Position numbers and translations under genes: made by a program. A stretch of 64,000 nt of DNA from Apostichopus parvimensis (taxonomy: Eukaryota > Echinodermata > Holothuroidea > Aspidochirotida > Stichopodidae). The notes below the pieces were generated by a model, which saw only the letters and a program-made list of their open reading frames with translations, did no database searches and was not told where the DNA came from. Shown piece by piece: positions 1-13,500 of this stretch (its first letter is position 1; the number at the start of each line of letters is the position of its first letter). The stretch is taken from positions 93,518-157,517 of the forward strand of contig KN882704.1 of the NCBI GenBank assembly GCA_000934455.1, written 5' to 3'.

Positions 1-1402
1 TATTTCATGCAGTGATAATGTGAAGATCCATATTTAAGTTAGCAATGTGAAGAATTTATATACATAATCAAGTGCTGTATTGATCTGACACTATATGGTA
101 GTGAATGTCATGAAAAGCTTTTTCCATAACTCACGTTTGCCGGCAACATCACACAAACGATTCGTCGGGCTCACAAGACCTTCGTTGAAGCAATTATTTC
201 AAGTATTACTGCATCCGTGCTATGGATGACTCGATGTAGTACTTCTTTGTGGCTGTTTAAATGTCAAGGTTATTATCAAGCAAACATGAAAAGCTCTATT
301 GCCTTGTTTTTAACTGAATCAAATCCATTCGTTATTGCATTGTTATCCTACCTAATGCAGTAATCCCCATCTATAAGTGGGGATCATACATCTAATCAAA
401 ACTATAATCGTAAGGAAAAAATTCTATCTGTTGCAGAGATTTTTTTCTAATATTTCATTTTATTATTATTCTTAAATTATGTACCAACATGACACATCAT
501 TAGTTTAAATCTCAGGGCTTTATTTCCAAAGCAGGAAACTTGATGAATCTCAATCATCTTTTTACTGTCATAAATACTTGTCATAAATTACAGGGGGGGG
601 GTCGTGGAATTTGACAGTAATAACTGAGTAAGTGGATTTTTTCAGGAAGTCTCTTGTTGAAAGTGTAAGTGGAGGTTATTCATAATGGTTTTTTCTTTTT
701 TTAAATACATATATATAAAATAAATATGTTTTATGGAAAGTAGGATAAAGGTGAAAGTAGATATGAAAGTCTGCTTTGGTTCTTGACCTAAGTCTTCGTC
801 TTGATTTGATCAATTTTTGGTTTCGATGATAATCTTAACCTATGCATTCATGATTGCGTGTGTGTGTGTGTGTGTGTGTGTGGGAGTGCGTTTGTGACAC
901 CCAGCTTGTAAACACGATATCTCAAGAAGGGAAGGTCAGACAATTTTCATATTTAGTGTGTAGAAGTACCACATTGAGTACAAGAAGCCTATTGTGTTTG
1001 GTGGAGGTCAAAGGTCATTTGGGGTCATCAGATGTCAGATCGTGAAACCCTTGTAAACATGTACACCCTCACTATACATTGTCAGATTCATGAAGAAAAC
1101 TGCTCATGTTACATCAAAACCACAATGCTTTTTTGCATTCTGGTTCATTATTATGTTTTTGAAGCTACTTTACCAAATACTCATTGTGCTTGGGCAACAA
1201 ACTGAAGCCTGTGGTGTGCCTTTATACAGGTGTATTTTTATTATTTTTCACCAAAATGTTCAAACCCCCCAACTGTTTGCAGCACCCCATCCCCCTCCCC
1301 TCCCCCCCCCAGGGTTGGAAAGGTCATTTAACAGTGAACATTACTAGGTACAGAAAAACCATTTGCTTAACATTTGATTCCTTTTTTTTTACCCTGCCTC
1401 AG
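1..1402. other. Intron or 5' sequence without a recognised gene
   Basis: AT-rich sequence with a GT microsatellite at about 857-882 and short C or T runs near 1300 and 1383. Since exon 1 seen begins in phase 0 without a start codon, this is most likely intron. I see no promoter motif. Confidence 0.6.
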
Positions 1403-1519
1403 AAAAGTACGGTTCCCTCTGAAGAATCTATAATACCGCCTCGTCAACCTGATACGACATGGACTAAAGATGGCGTAGATGACAAAACCAAAGTGAATAT
1501 TAAGCCAACACAGGATAAT
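1403..1519 (+). CDS. DNHD1: DNHD1-like exon 1 seen (N-terminal tail)
   Basis: In 0/out 0, residues 1-39. The acceptor follows a T-rich tract (tgcctcag) and the donor is gtaagt. The peptide (begins KSTVPSEESIIPP) is polar and not recognisably conserved, so this call rests on splice signals and phase fit. Earlier exons must lie upstream of the window or go unrecognised in 1-1402. Confidence 0.55.
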
Positions 1520-4500
1520 GTAAGTGTAAGAGGTTAAGTGATTTTGTCAGCATCTATGAACCACTCCAAAATTTTTATGATGTAAGAGAGCGTGGTGGCC
1601 TATTGGCTAAGGCGTCGGACTTGTGATCCAAGGATTGCTGGTTTGAGTTCATTACGTTGTGTCCTTGGGCAAGATGCTTTATCTCAATTGCCTCTCTCCA
1701 CCCAGTAGTTAAATGGGTACCTGTGAGGTAACTTGTCATTGGGTGCAGTATATAACTGCGGCCGACTGGAGGGATTGTCTCTGGGACAGGTTGCCACTGA
1801 CCAGGGATCATATAATGTCTGTAAACGCTTGAAACGTTGGTATAAAGCACTATATCAATCGAATATTATTATTATGATGTAATCATAAGTTTATCAATAC
1901 ACAAAAGATCAAAAGCATTTTAATTATCCCTTCAAGGCAGAACTTACATTAATTACATGCATACTCTTCTTAGTTCATTAAGTTGTTCTTTAATTGTCAA
2001 TAATGAACATACAGTAATACTGGGGTAGTGCTGGTCTCCAGTTTTAAGCTGCATTGTATAAACGGTCAAATGATGAATAGTTACTTAAAGTGTTAACATT
2101 TTTATGTGGTTGTCTCGAAATAGATATGAAAATGATCTTGGTGAAATGAGTTTGAAACAGAGTCACAAACATCTCTGTGTTCTTCTACAAGGTTGAAGAT
2201 ACTGATGTAGACTTGGTTTCATCAGTATAGTTCCAAAAAGAAAATAGAGTTGACATGCACTATAGGTCTTCAGTTTTGCCCCCAAATATGCTAGAATCTC
2301 AAAGCTAGGAAGTAATGGTCACTCCTGTTCAAACTTTAGAAAACATTCAAAGTATTTTTACCTCACTAAGACTTTAATTATCTAACTGAAACCCTCATTG
2401 ATAGCTGTGAATATGTTCAAATAAATAAATGAACGTCGGAAAAACTTACTTGGGATTTGTGAAAATAATTTTAAAATAGCGAGAAAAAGTTTGGCTTGGA
2501 CAAAATTATAAACAGTCACATCAGGATTAAATTTTCATTGGTAATGATTTGGGAGTATTACAACCATTAATATGTTTTGGGGCATTTTTATCATGGTTAT
2601 ATTTGGAGGTAATACAGTTATAATTAAAAAATATTTTTGAAACAGCTCAGTAAAAATCTATAGTCTATAAACAATTTGAAGGGAGTATGTTCTGTCCTTT
2701 CAACTACACATTCAAGGTCATGAGACTTGTCCCAATATATTGCATCTAGCATTCTTCCTCACTGAGACATTTTAATTGTCTGAATGAACACTCCTCAATA
2801 TCTTGTGAGAGCATTGTGGTCAAGTGGTTAAGGCTGTGGACTTGTGATCTAAGGCTTTACAGGTTCAAGTCCTGGCCAGATCATTACGTTGTTTTCCTTG
2901 GGCAAGGCACTTTATCTCCATTGCCTCCCTTCACCCAGGTGTATAAATGGAGACCTGTGAGATAAAATGTCAGTTGGGCGCTGTTTAGCTGCTGCCATGT
3001 GGAGGGATTGTCTCTATGTTTGACAGGTTATCGTTGACCAGGTTAATATTGTGATGCGCCTTGAGCACCGTTATCTGTGGATATGTTTGCGCTTTATAAA
3101 TCCTCAATATCATTATTATTATTATTATTATCTTGGAATAACTCGGAAGGCGGTCATAATATTCCAGAAATTACCAGTGCTAAATGACCTTTAAAATATC
3201 AGTGAATAAAATGAGTAAAATCTTCCATTATCAGTGAATAAACCATCATAAAAATGACTTCTTTTTCATTTTGAAGCACCCTATCACAGATAATAGTCAA
3301 ACCAGTTTCAGCTTTAGAGATATCTTGTGAGTTGATCAGTAATACTTGTTTTGTTGTTTTCGCCCCCACCCCCCCCCCCCTACACTTATTGCAGGTATCC
3401 AGAGAACTTAAACCCATGACTGGTAAAGAAGTGGTTGAACGGTTTGGTAAAGGCAGGCATCTAGGAAAAGCAAAGTTTGTTTACCTTAACCGATCCAAGA
3501 CCAGACATTTTAGACCCTACGATCTCATTGAGGTTCCCCAACACAAGGTAATTCTGCTTTGGGTTTTACATTCCTTGTTTTATTATGTTTTATTAAACCT
3601 TTTAAGGAAATTTCCTTTGTAATCATTATGATAAAAGTCATTGTAAATTTCTGTGAATTTACATCGTTAGGAATTTAAGTGACCATTACACAAAGTAGAT
3701 AAACAGTTGATTTTCTCTGCAACATGCTGTTTATCAATGCAAAAATATGTGATCATTTTATACCATCATCTATGTTACATTAGTGTTGTCACTGAGTTTG
3801 AAGAAGTTTTGAAGAAAACTAAGTATTTGACATATATCAGTGGTATTTCACATCAGATATAACAAGGTAAGGTATCCATATGTCCGGATTTTACCCGGAC
3901 ATGTCCTCTTTGTTTTTTTATTTTCTTTATGATCTTAAGCGAGCATCTGGGTGAATTTGCAGTATTTTTAGAAAATGTTGGAATTTTTCAGTATTTCCAA
4001 AAACTTTGTAATAAATGCAGGGAAAGGTATTCTTGATGGTAATTTGACCAATATCTAGCTACTCCATTATAATCACAGAAAGGTAAATTGTCAATAGAAA
4101 CAGTCCTTCCCCCCTGCTGATCTTACCTTGATATACAGAGATTTTTTACCTCAAATCTGATGGCATTTTGATGTAGATATACTTATTAATTGACTTTCTT
4201 CCCATATAGGGGAAGGGGACCCTCTCTACTTAGATCCCCCCCCCCACCTCAAAGGTCGTGAAATGCTGTCCTACTTTCTTTAGATAAAAATATGGTTACC
4301 CTTAAACAAGACATAACCTATGTTGCAAAGATAAGGCTTCATATTAACAAATTGGAACTGACCTTTAAATTTTTCTTTTATCATCTGAACTTCTATCAAA
4401 ATTGGAAATTATTTTGAAAGAAATTGTTTTGAAAGAAAATATAACATATATATTTACCTTTTTCTTCTGTAAAATTTGTGTTGTATCCAATCCTAAAGCT

Positions 4501-7500
4501 TCTGTATTGTTCTAGACAAAAAAATGTCAAAACTAGCACTTGAATTTGTCATGATTTAGCATCAGAGAAAAAAATATTTGCTCTACTAATGAAATTTATG
4601 TAAATGCTTTGCATTACAGTTTTGTGTTATTCTGTTTCCAAAAAAGAAAATTGGTTTTTGCTTTCATCTCCAGGCAAATCCAGATGAACATTGGATCGTG
4701 TCATGTTTTGGAATCATGCACAAGGTCAGGGGTCAACCATCAGAGAGTATGGCACTCTATGAATGGCACAGAGAAGCAGTTTTGTGGAGCGCTCTGATGA
4801 AAATACCATTTTACAAGTACTTTCTTGTGAGGAAAGCATTCCATAGGTATGATACCAAATACAAAACCACTAGTCTTTTCATTACTATTAACTTAGAGAC
4901 TAGATTACACAATCACTGTTTACATATAGAAGCAAAGCCTGTTGGAACTTGATATCATGAAAAACAATGTAAGTAATGATGCCATCGACTTGTGGATTAG
5001 TTTAACAGCTTTGTTCCTATGTTCATCTCATGGCATAATGTGTCACCTCTCTCCACCTTGCATTGGAGGGAACCTATATTGATATCCAAATCTAAGAACA
5101 ATTGCTTCAAACAATGAGTCACTATATGTCTTCCCCGTTCCGCCCCGTCCCGTGCTGTCCATTTCCAGTTCCCACCTCCCAGGTGTTCGCCTCTGTATGT
5201 ATTTCTCTTTTAAAAACAAATATAGCCTTTTGAATCTAATGCATCAATTGTTGATATTTTCTGTATGTGTGTTGGATGATGGAATTTTCTGTTTATTTAT
5301 AAATGTAATTCTTTTATGAGATATTAACCACTATGCTTTGACTCTTGCTAAATATTAGGGTCGTCTTATAATCAGAGATGACAAACTATCAACCGATATT
5401 AATTATCCTTTGTGGTCGCCCCCCCAATTAGAACCATAGATATTATCACTAAGGGTAAAAGCACTCAGTGAGTCCTTCCAGTACACATCATTCTTACTGG
5501 AAAACCCTTTTTTTTTTTCATTTGGTCAATTTAGAAAAACTTCAGGTTGTCCAAGGGATAACTTTCTAAAATTCTTCAAACCCATCCCCCCGCCCCTCCT
5601 CCCCCCGGGTTTGATCAATCATTGTCTCAGATTAATTGAAGAAATATTATGATCTATATTTCTTAAATTGAACTAAACATTTACAGATGGAGAGCCAACC
5701 AGAAGTTCAATGATTTTAGTAATACCAGACAGAGATTGGAGTCTAGACTCCTGCCAGCCGTTCCGAGATTTGGTACGTCTCTGCTTCAAATATCAAAGCT
5801 ACTACAAGAACTGCAGCTCCTGAAGCTATTACCTCTAGAACCAAAGTAAGTTGTTATCATGTTTAACCTAATACTAGTAAAACCAAACTAAAGTCATCAT
5901 TAGGTATAATTTCTTATATACAATGAAATGACTTAATTAAAAAAAAAAAAATATTATCCACAGAATGTTTGGTATCGTATTTTAATCGGCTTTTATCATG
6001 TTAACCTAATACTAGTAAAACCAAACTAAAGTCATCATTAGGTATAATTACTTATATTCCAATGAAATGACTTAATTAAAAAAAAAAAACTCAACTTATC
6101 CACAGAATGTTTGGTATTGTATTTTAATCGGCTCTTATCATGTTAACCTAATACTAGTAAAACCAAACTAAAGTCATCATTAGGTATAATTTGTTATATA
6201 CAATGAAATTACTTAAATAAAAAAAAAAACTAAACATATGCACAGAATGTTTGGTATCGTATTTTAATCGGCTCTTATCATGTAAACCTAATACTAGTAA
6301 AACCAATCTAAAGTCATCATTAGGTATAATTACTTATATGCAATGAAATGACTTAATTAAATAACAAAAAACTAAACTTATCCACGGAATGTTTGGTATC
6401 GTATTTTAATCGGCTCTTTGAGGTGATTATTCTACTATGTCACATATAAACTGTCGTAAAAAGGATAATTTTTTCGCTAACTTTTTGTAGGGCACTGAAG
6501 TCATTGTCCTCACAGTTTTAAGTGTTTTAAGAGACTGATATAGACAAGCTTTGTGTGTTTTTTTCCCACAGCCATTGCTTCACACTCTCGGAATTTGATT
6601 TCACCGTACTTCAGAAATATCGAGAGGGGAAACTGATCCTGGGCAAGTTTTTCAAGTGAGTTAGGATTACATTTAGCAATTTATAATCTAATCTTATGAG
6701 TCATTGTTAATCCACTTATATCCCTTGCACTTTTCTTCTCAAAATGATAATATTGGGCAATTATGAAATGATTATTAGGATCTTGGTATGTATTTTAATG
6801 ATGAAATGTCCAACCTCTCGTAAGAGAAAAAAAAAGTAAAAGAGATAAAAGTCGGTTTTAGCAATTGTAGGAATCTGGTCTATAAAGACAGAGAGAGTCT
6901 TTTGTCACAAAATTTGACCAGATAAAAAAATGGTCGAACTAGTCACCGACTACAAATTCTTAAAACACTGTAATATGTTACAGACAACTACTCCAGAGTG
7001 TGCTCAACTGGAAATTGAATGGTTTAACTTGTCCATTCCTAAATTTGTAGAAATCATTTTGAGGGTTAAATCCTCAGAGGATACCAGTTTTGGAAACTCT
7101 ACCCAGGCTTGAAGTTTATGTGTGATACCGTTTGCTTTTGTAAATTGTTACAAACAACATTGTGACAAAATTGTTACAAATAATATGCACACCATGTTCA
7201 ATGTTGATAATCATACAGCTACGAATATCAGTTATTAAAATGCATAGGAGATTCATATAATGTTGATAATCATACAGCTACAAATATCAGTTATTAAAAA
7301 TGCATAGGAGATTCATATGTATGTGTGTATGTATGTATGTATGCATGTGTGTATGTATGTATTTTAGATCCTCCTGCAAGCAGGAACTCTCGAAGAAGCC
7401 TCATTGGCTTATCAAAGCCGCAAGCTGACCGAAGTCAGTCTCTTACATTCATATTTAACGTCCATGATTATGAATTGTTAATTGTCAACAACTCTGTAAC

Positions 7501-10500
7501 TGGACGACATACGTTCATCTTGGAGTGACTCAAACTCGAGACCTTATGATTGAAAGGCACCGGCGTTAACCACTGAGCTAACACTCGACACTAATATAAT
7601 GTTGATAATCATACAGCCTGGAATATCAGTTATTAAAAATGCATAGGAGATTCATAACTGTCGTTGGTTTGTAGTACCCTGTTATAAAATAACTGGTAGT
7701 GTCACATTTCATTTTGACTTTGCCCAAAAGTCATGATTTTCTCTTTATCTTTTATCTACAGCTTCTGCAAGATGATCTTAGATAAAACATGTAAAGATTC
7801 CGTCGACAAGCTAAAGTTCTGTGAAAGCCAGACGAAACAGGATAAAGCAATATTGTAAGTTACTCGATCCACGTCATATGTGCGGGTACAAAATGTTATA
7901 GTAAATTATTGTACTGTTATTATTATATAAATTAAGAAGATATCTTAACAAAATGGTACAAGTAATACAGAAAAACATCTTTATAAAAAAAAAATTTGCT
8001 ATATGGTGACACGTTTTTGATAAAATGTTAAGTTTTTGTTGCGATTTTTGAATTGATATCTAAATGGAAATGTAACGTCCTTGATCTGTCTCAGATAATT
8101 ATTATTATTAATTTTTTCTCATTTTCAGTGAGAAGCAACTTAATACTGCAATTGCTTGGTTGTTGTAAAGTGTTTTTGCTTCTCTGAGAACGCCTATTTT
8201 GGAGATGACTTTTGGTTTAATTCTTTGCTTCTTTTTCCCTGACAGTTCAAAGGAATCCTTGTATGTTCAAAGACAGAAAAAGGAACACAGGGAAAAGAAT
8301 CTGGCTATGGCACAAGAAGAAGCAAGGTAAACATCAACAAAACGAGAGAATACAACAAAAACACAAATAATGAGGGCAGTTATCTTAGGATACTAAGAAG
8401 CTGTTTTACAGGGGAGGGATAAGACCGACTTTTTGGTTACAGTTCATGTTGGATGGTAAATCTGGGGTATGGTTTTAGCTCATTTTGGGATGAATTTTAC
8501 AATGTGAAAGGACAACTTCATAGAAGATATGAATTGCTCAGTAACTATATACTCTCATAGTTTAGGCAGGATAAGGCTTGCACTCGTGATCTTCAATTGC
8601 CACCATCTTTATCCACCAAAACGTCGGCAAAAGTTCTCAGACTGTTATACTCCGTTCAAATCGGTCACTCGTCCATCATTCATTGATTTTTGACAATTTC
8701 ATTTTTTCCACTAAATATCACATTTCTCTCAATTTTCAGTTGCCTTGGTAACTTTGTTCTTCTCGTGGACCAGATCTTGGTCTCTCATCTTCTCGCCTTG
8801 ACCAGAGTCAATATCTGTTCTTTTATCGAAAACTCCATGGCGACCGGGCCCGACTGCGATAGGGATGCTCTCTTCGCAGCTAAGTTGATATTCACTAAAG
8901 AACGTGAGTACAGCGGTTTGCAATTTTATGTTGAAAATCCTGACTTTGAAGGAAGGATTCCATGTAATATGTTGCAAATTTATGAAAAATTATTACAAAT
9001 TATAATCTGCTATAAATGCAGAATAGCATATTAACACCACTTTTTAGTTTTGAGAAACTGCTCGTCAAACATCACAGGCACATCACTCCCAAGTGCCTGT
9101 GATATCTCATTTAGCACACCGACTCTTAGAAGCAATAACAAATGTCGGTAGCAAAATATATAGTGTTTACTTTGGTATTAAATGTCATGTCCAAACTCAT
9201 CCCAAAACCGTGTAAAAAGATAAACCGTGGTTGAACATCATCCGGATACAATGCCGAAAGAATTTTATAGTGTCAAAGGTCACAAGACCCCATGGAAAAA
9301 TGCATTAGCATTAACAATAATCCTGAACCATGAATATTGTGTACAGAAAGCTTAACGTTATTTGAAAATGCTTCATTTTTTAACCCCAATGATTATAGAA
9401 CATTTTCTTTCCTATACTATGTTGAATTTTTCCTTTATGATTTATCAAGTCTATATGTATGCGTCACCTTTGTGTCGAAAAACTAACAAGAAAATGTCCT
9501 AAAAAAATGAAACAATTTTTTATAAAATTGTTTGATTATTAATCATCATTTCCTAACTGACAGTTCATTGCAATTTCTCTTTAGAAATTCCAAAGCTTGA
9601 TGTTAGAAATATGTTAATTTAATTTATGCTTTCTACTTTAAACCTTTTTTAATCTACTTGTTTACCCAATTTTACCTATTTTTTTCATCTCAAGTGTTAT
9701 GCAAAACCTTCCAAATGATATTCCTCATATTTGTTTTCATACGGCGGTTCCATTTCTAGACTCGTTAACACTTTTTCCTGACAAGGAGAAATTCCGGGCT
9801 AACTTGAAGCAGACTCTCGACAATATTCCAGCATTAATCACGGAGATGGCTAAACCTATGGAAGAACTCACAACGGGGCTGATACAACGGCCAGAAAGTA
9901 TTGAAAGGTATTAAAAAGACTTAAATTTTGTTTTATAAGAGATTGAAATTTGATTTCATTGGTAATCATTTATAAGTGCCAGGTATTCTCTGTGTTTTCC
10001 TCTGTGCCTTAGTCTCTTCCTACTCTTGGAACCTTGTGTTGTAACCAATATTTGTCTTTTTTGATCTGACCTTGAACTAAAACACATATTTAACGTTACC
10101 TGTTGTCTGTCCTTTGGTATGAGTTTTTTGGCTGACGGTAGTATGGCTCGTAGTGCTGTGAGTCCATGGTAGGATTGAGTTGTGTGGGTGGGGTTGGGAT
10201 GGGGGGGTCTCTCTTTTACTCCGTTTCTCCTCCACTGTTGTTTTCTGTTTTCCTTCATCTGTTTTCCTTGTATTTATTGCTCTCTCCAGAGGACACTCTA
10301 ATCTTCATGTTTTTATCTTAAACTTTCTCAGAAGGCTTCTCAATTCATTAAATTTTTTGGTTATTGTCAACATCATTTTACATTCTATGAATTATTATAT
10401 CATCTGTTGTTGTCATTGCTCACACTAATGTAGTTAAGTCTATCTCTTTGTTTAATACTGAAGTGATTTAACGAAACCAAATTGAATTTACTCATATCTT

Positions 10501-13500
10501 GAGCCCTGAAAAGTCCTCGTATATTAATATGTTTTAATTTATTTATTTTGTTTTGTTTATTCCTTCAGTAGGGAAGGCTATGATCCTGGCACCACTCCAG
10601 ATCCTTCCAAGTTAGCTATTCAGCTCGAGGAACCGGAACTGCGAGAAAATGGTCAGTTTTAAAAATATCGGTTATTGAGTTTAATATCCGTTCAAAATAA
10701 ATATATATATATATCAAGAAAAGGCTGACACTGAGGAATGTTTTCTTGTTACCGTATTTTTTTTTCCCCTACAATCTGGAGATTCACGTTTATGTTTTTC
10801 CAAACTACAGTATGTAGGTTAGCTGGTTAATGATCAATGTGTAATGGCAGTTAATTACCAAGTGCTCTTTACCGTAATTATCAAATAACAGATTTTCTTG
10901 TCCAAAGAGAAATCTTAGTTCATGTCTAAAAACAGACAAAAACCATTTGAAAATCATTGCTTTCAGTTGCTTGAAATACCTGCTCGTAGATTGAACACGG
11001 TAGTGAAATGACCAAAGACATAACAGTCAAGTGATTATTGCATGAATGACCAGCTCCAAATACAAAGCAAATTAATATTTATCAAATAACAACTCCCCCT
11101 CAGACTTTGATCGTTGGCAGACCATCTATAGATACACAATTGATTATAGGGTTTTTCCCCCAAAAGTATTGAAGAGAATCTATTACAATAATCGTCCATA
11201 TTGCTTCTTCCTGTCAGCTCGACCAAGGAAATCCAGGGATAATCTCGGCGTTGCTACGCCATCATACTGCGTACCTGGGGTCAGTAGGTCAGATCTGGCC
11301 ATCGTAGGTGAACGTATGGTCGGCCAGTACAACCCCATCTCTCACGGGAATTTATTGAAGAGGTTGTCAGAGGAGTGAGTAATTGAGTCGGATGATTTTT
11401 TCTCAAATTATTTTACAAATATAACCATTTTTAACTTTTAAGATACAACTCAAATTTGCCATAAATTGATCATGTTATTGTCTCTGCAATGGTTCACCTT
11501 GCAGTATTTCATATTGCATTGAAAGGTAAAATATTAAATTTATTTGTAAAGTGGTGATATTTTGTCGGTGGCATATTTTACCCTTGGAGAGGATACATTA
11601 CCGGAATAAATTAGTATACTACATTCTTTAGTTTGAATTATATCCAAATTAAATATAAAGAAATAAAAAGTCACATAAAGTTAGGTGGAAAAATGTTTAA
11701 AAATGTTTGGGGAATAAAAACTCCCAGAAAGTCAGGTGGAACTCTTCATGATTTTTCTTAATTGGTGTAAAGAATATAAAGAGTTCATTAAATATAATTA
11801 AGTGAATTTATTTTCATATTCTCTGCCTTGTTAATAAGGCATCTTTCATTGCAATTATTGGTTCAAAGGTATTTAAAGAGAATAAAATGGATGCAACATC
11901 ATATGAGATATGTCATGGCTAATTTAGAATTTTGGTGCTGTAACATGATTTCATTGATTACAAACAGAGTTAAATCTTCAGGTAATTTCCTTCTCATTCA
12001 TTGATATGAACTGGACTTATTCTGTCTCAAATCAATAATAATCTACATGAATTCATAACATATCATCAAAATGATCTTTCTCTCTCATCACCATTCCAGC
12101 GAGAAAGTCATCGCCTCTCGACTTACCCAAGTATCCTTGCTGGACTCCGCATTGGCCGACGTGGATGCATTCTGTGAGGAACACTCCTGGCTGAAAGAGA
12201 TACACCAGTTTGTAAAGTCGTGGAATAAAGATTCTGCAAAAGCCTGGAGAAGAGCGCAAGCCTTCAGTATTGAGGTAGATATACAGAGTTTGATATTTAA
12301 AAACAAGTAGAAGGCTCGTCCTAGGTGTGGGTGTATCAACTAGCCATTTTTATCTGAGAGGATTCTGTANNNNNNNNNNNNNNNNNNNNNNNNNNNNNNN
12401 NNNNNNNNNNNNNNNNNNNCTCTCTCATCACCATTCCAGCGAGAAAGTCATCGCCTCTCGACTTACCCAAGTATCCTTGCTGGACTCCGCATTGGCCGAC
12501 GTGGATGCATTCTGTGAGGAACACTCCTGGCTGAAAGAGATACACCAGTTTGTAAAGTCGTGGAATAAAGATTCTGCAAAAGCCTGGAGAAGAGCGCAAG
12601 CCTTCAGTATTGAGGTAGATATACAGAGTTTGATATTTAAAAACAAGTAGAAGGCTCGTCCTAGGTGTGGGTGTATCAACTAGCCATTTTTATCTGAGAG
12701 GATTCTGTATAAGATGTTATCATTTGTTCCAGATAACTTACTGCACCTTCTGTTGCCCTCTTATCGTACCACCTACTCTTCCCGCCCCCATCTGCCACCC
12801 TCCGCTGTACCTCAAGGACATGCAAGGTGTCACATAAACAATAAAAGTGATTCTAAATTGTTGTATTGATTATCGGAAAAAGATAAGAGAAGGAGCGGTT
12901 ATACTGGATGGACTGGCAAGCTAAGTTCAAATTTTCTAGTTTGGTTGAACTCATCTCACTTAATTTATTAGTCATTCCCAGTCTTATGGTTTGAGATAAT
13001 TCAATTTTCTAATTAATTCTTTTGGCTATTTAAGCATTCAAATTTGGGCATTGTTCAATTCTGTCCCACCACCAACCCCCCTTCCCTCCATCATACTTAT
13101 TAATATATGGTACATTTCTCATGAAAAAAGTTGTGTGTGTATAGTTTGACTGAATGGAAAATTTTTTTTTTTTTCTCAAGCTATATAGCACCTCTGGTTC
13201 TTTGTTTGAGCTGCTAAATAAGAGACTGGTAATTTCAGAGTGATTCAGATAATGGGTGGTTGGCGATGAAGGGCAGAAGATTTCACTTTAAATTCCAAAT
13301 TAGACCCTCTTCACTTCTCATCTCCCTGTCAGGATGTCACCAGACCTAATTCTCTCAACAAAATTCATTTAAAATAACACATCTTTCCTTAATGAGTTTT
13401 CTAACCTCATTTTGATGTCCTTTCTTCACTCCAGGCCAAACTGGCAGAGATCAGAGATTGGACGGAGAAAGTCCGCAATGTGGACCGGATGTTCACCACA

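Noticed and set aside
1575-1850. Reverse-strand ORF of 91 codons
   Set aside because: Lies entirely on a tRNA-derived SINE with target duplications.
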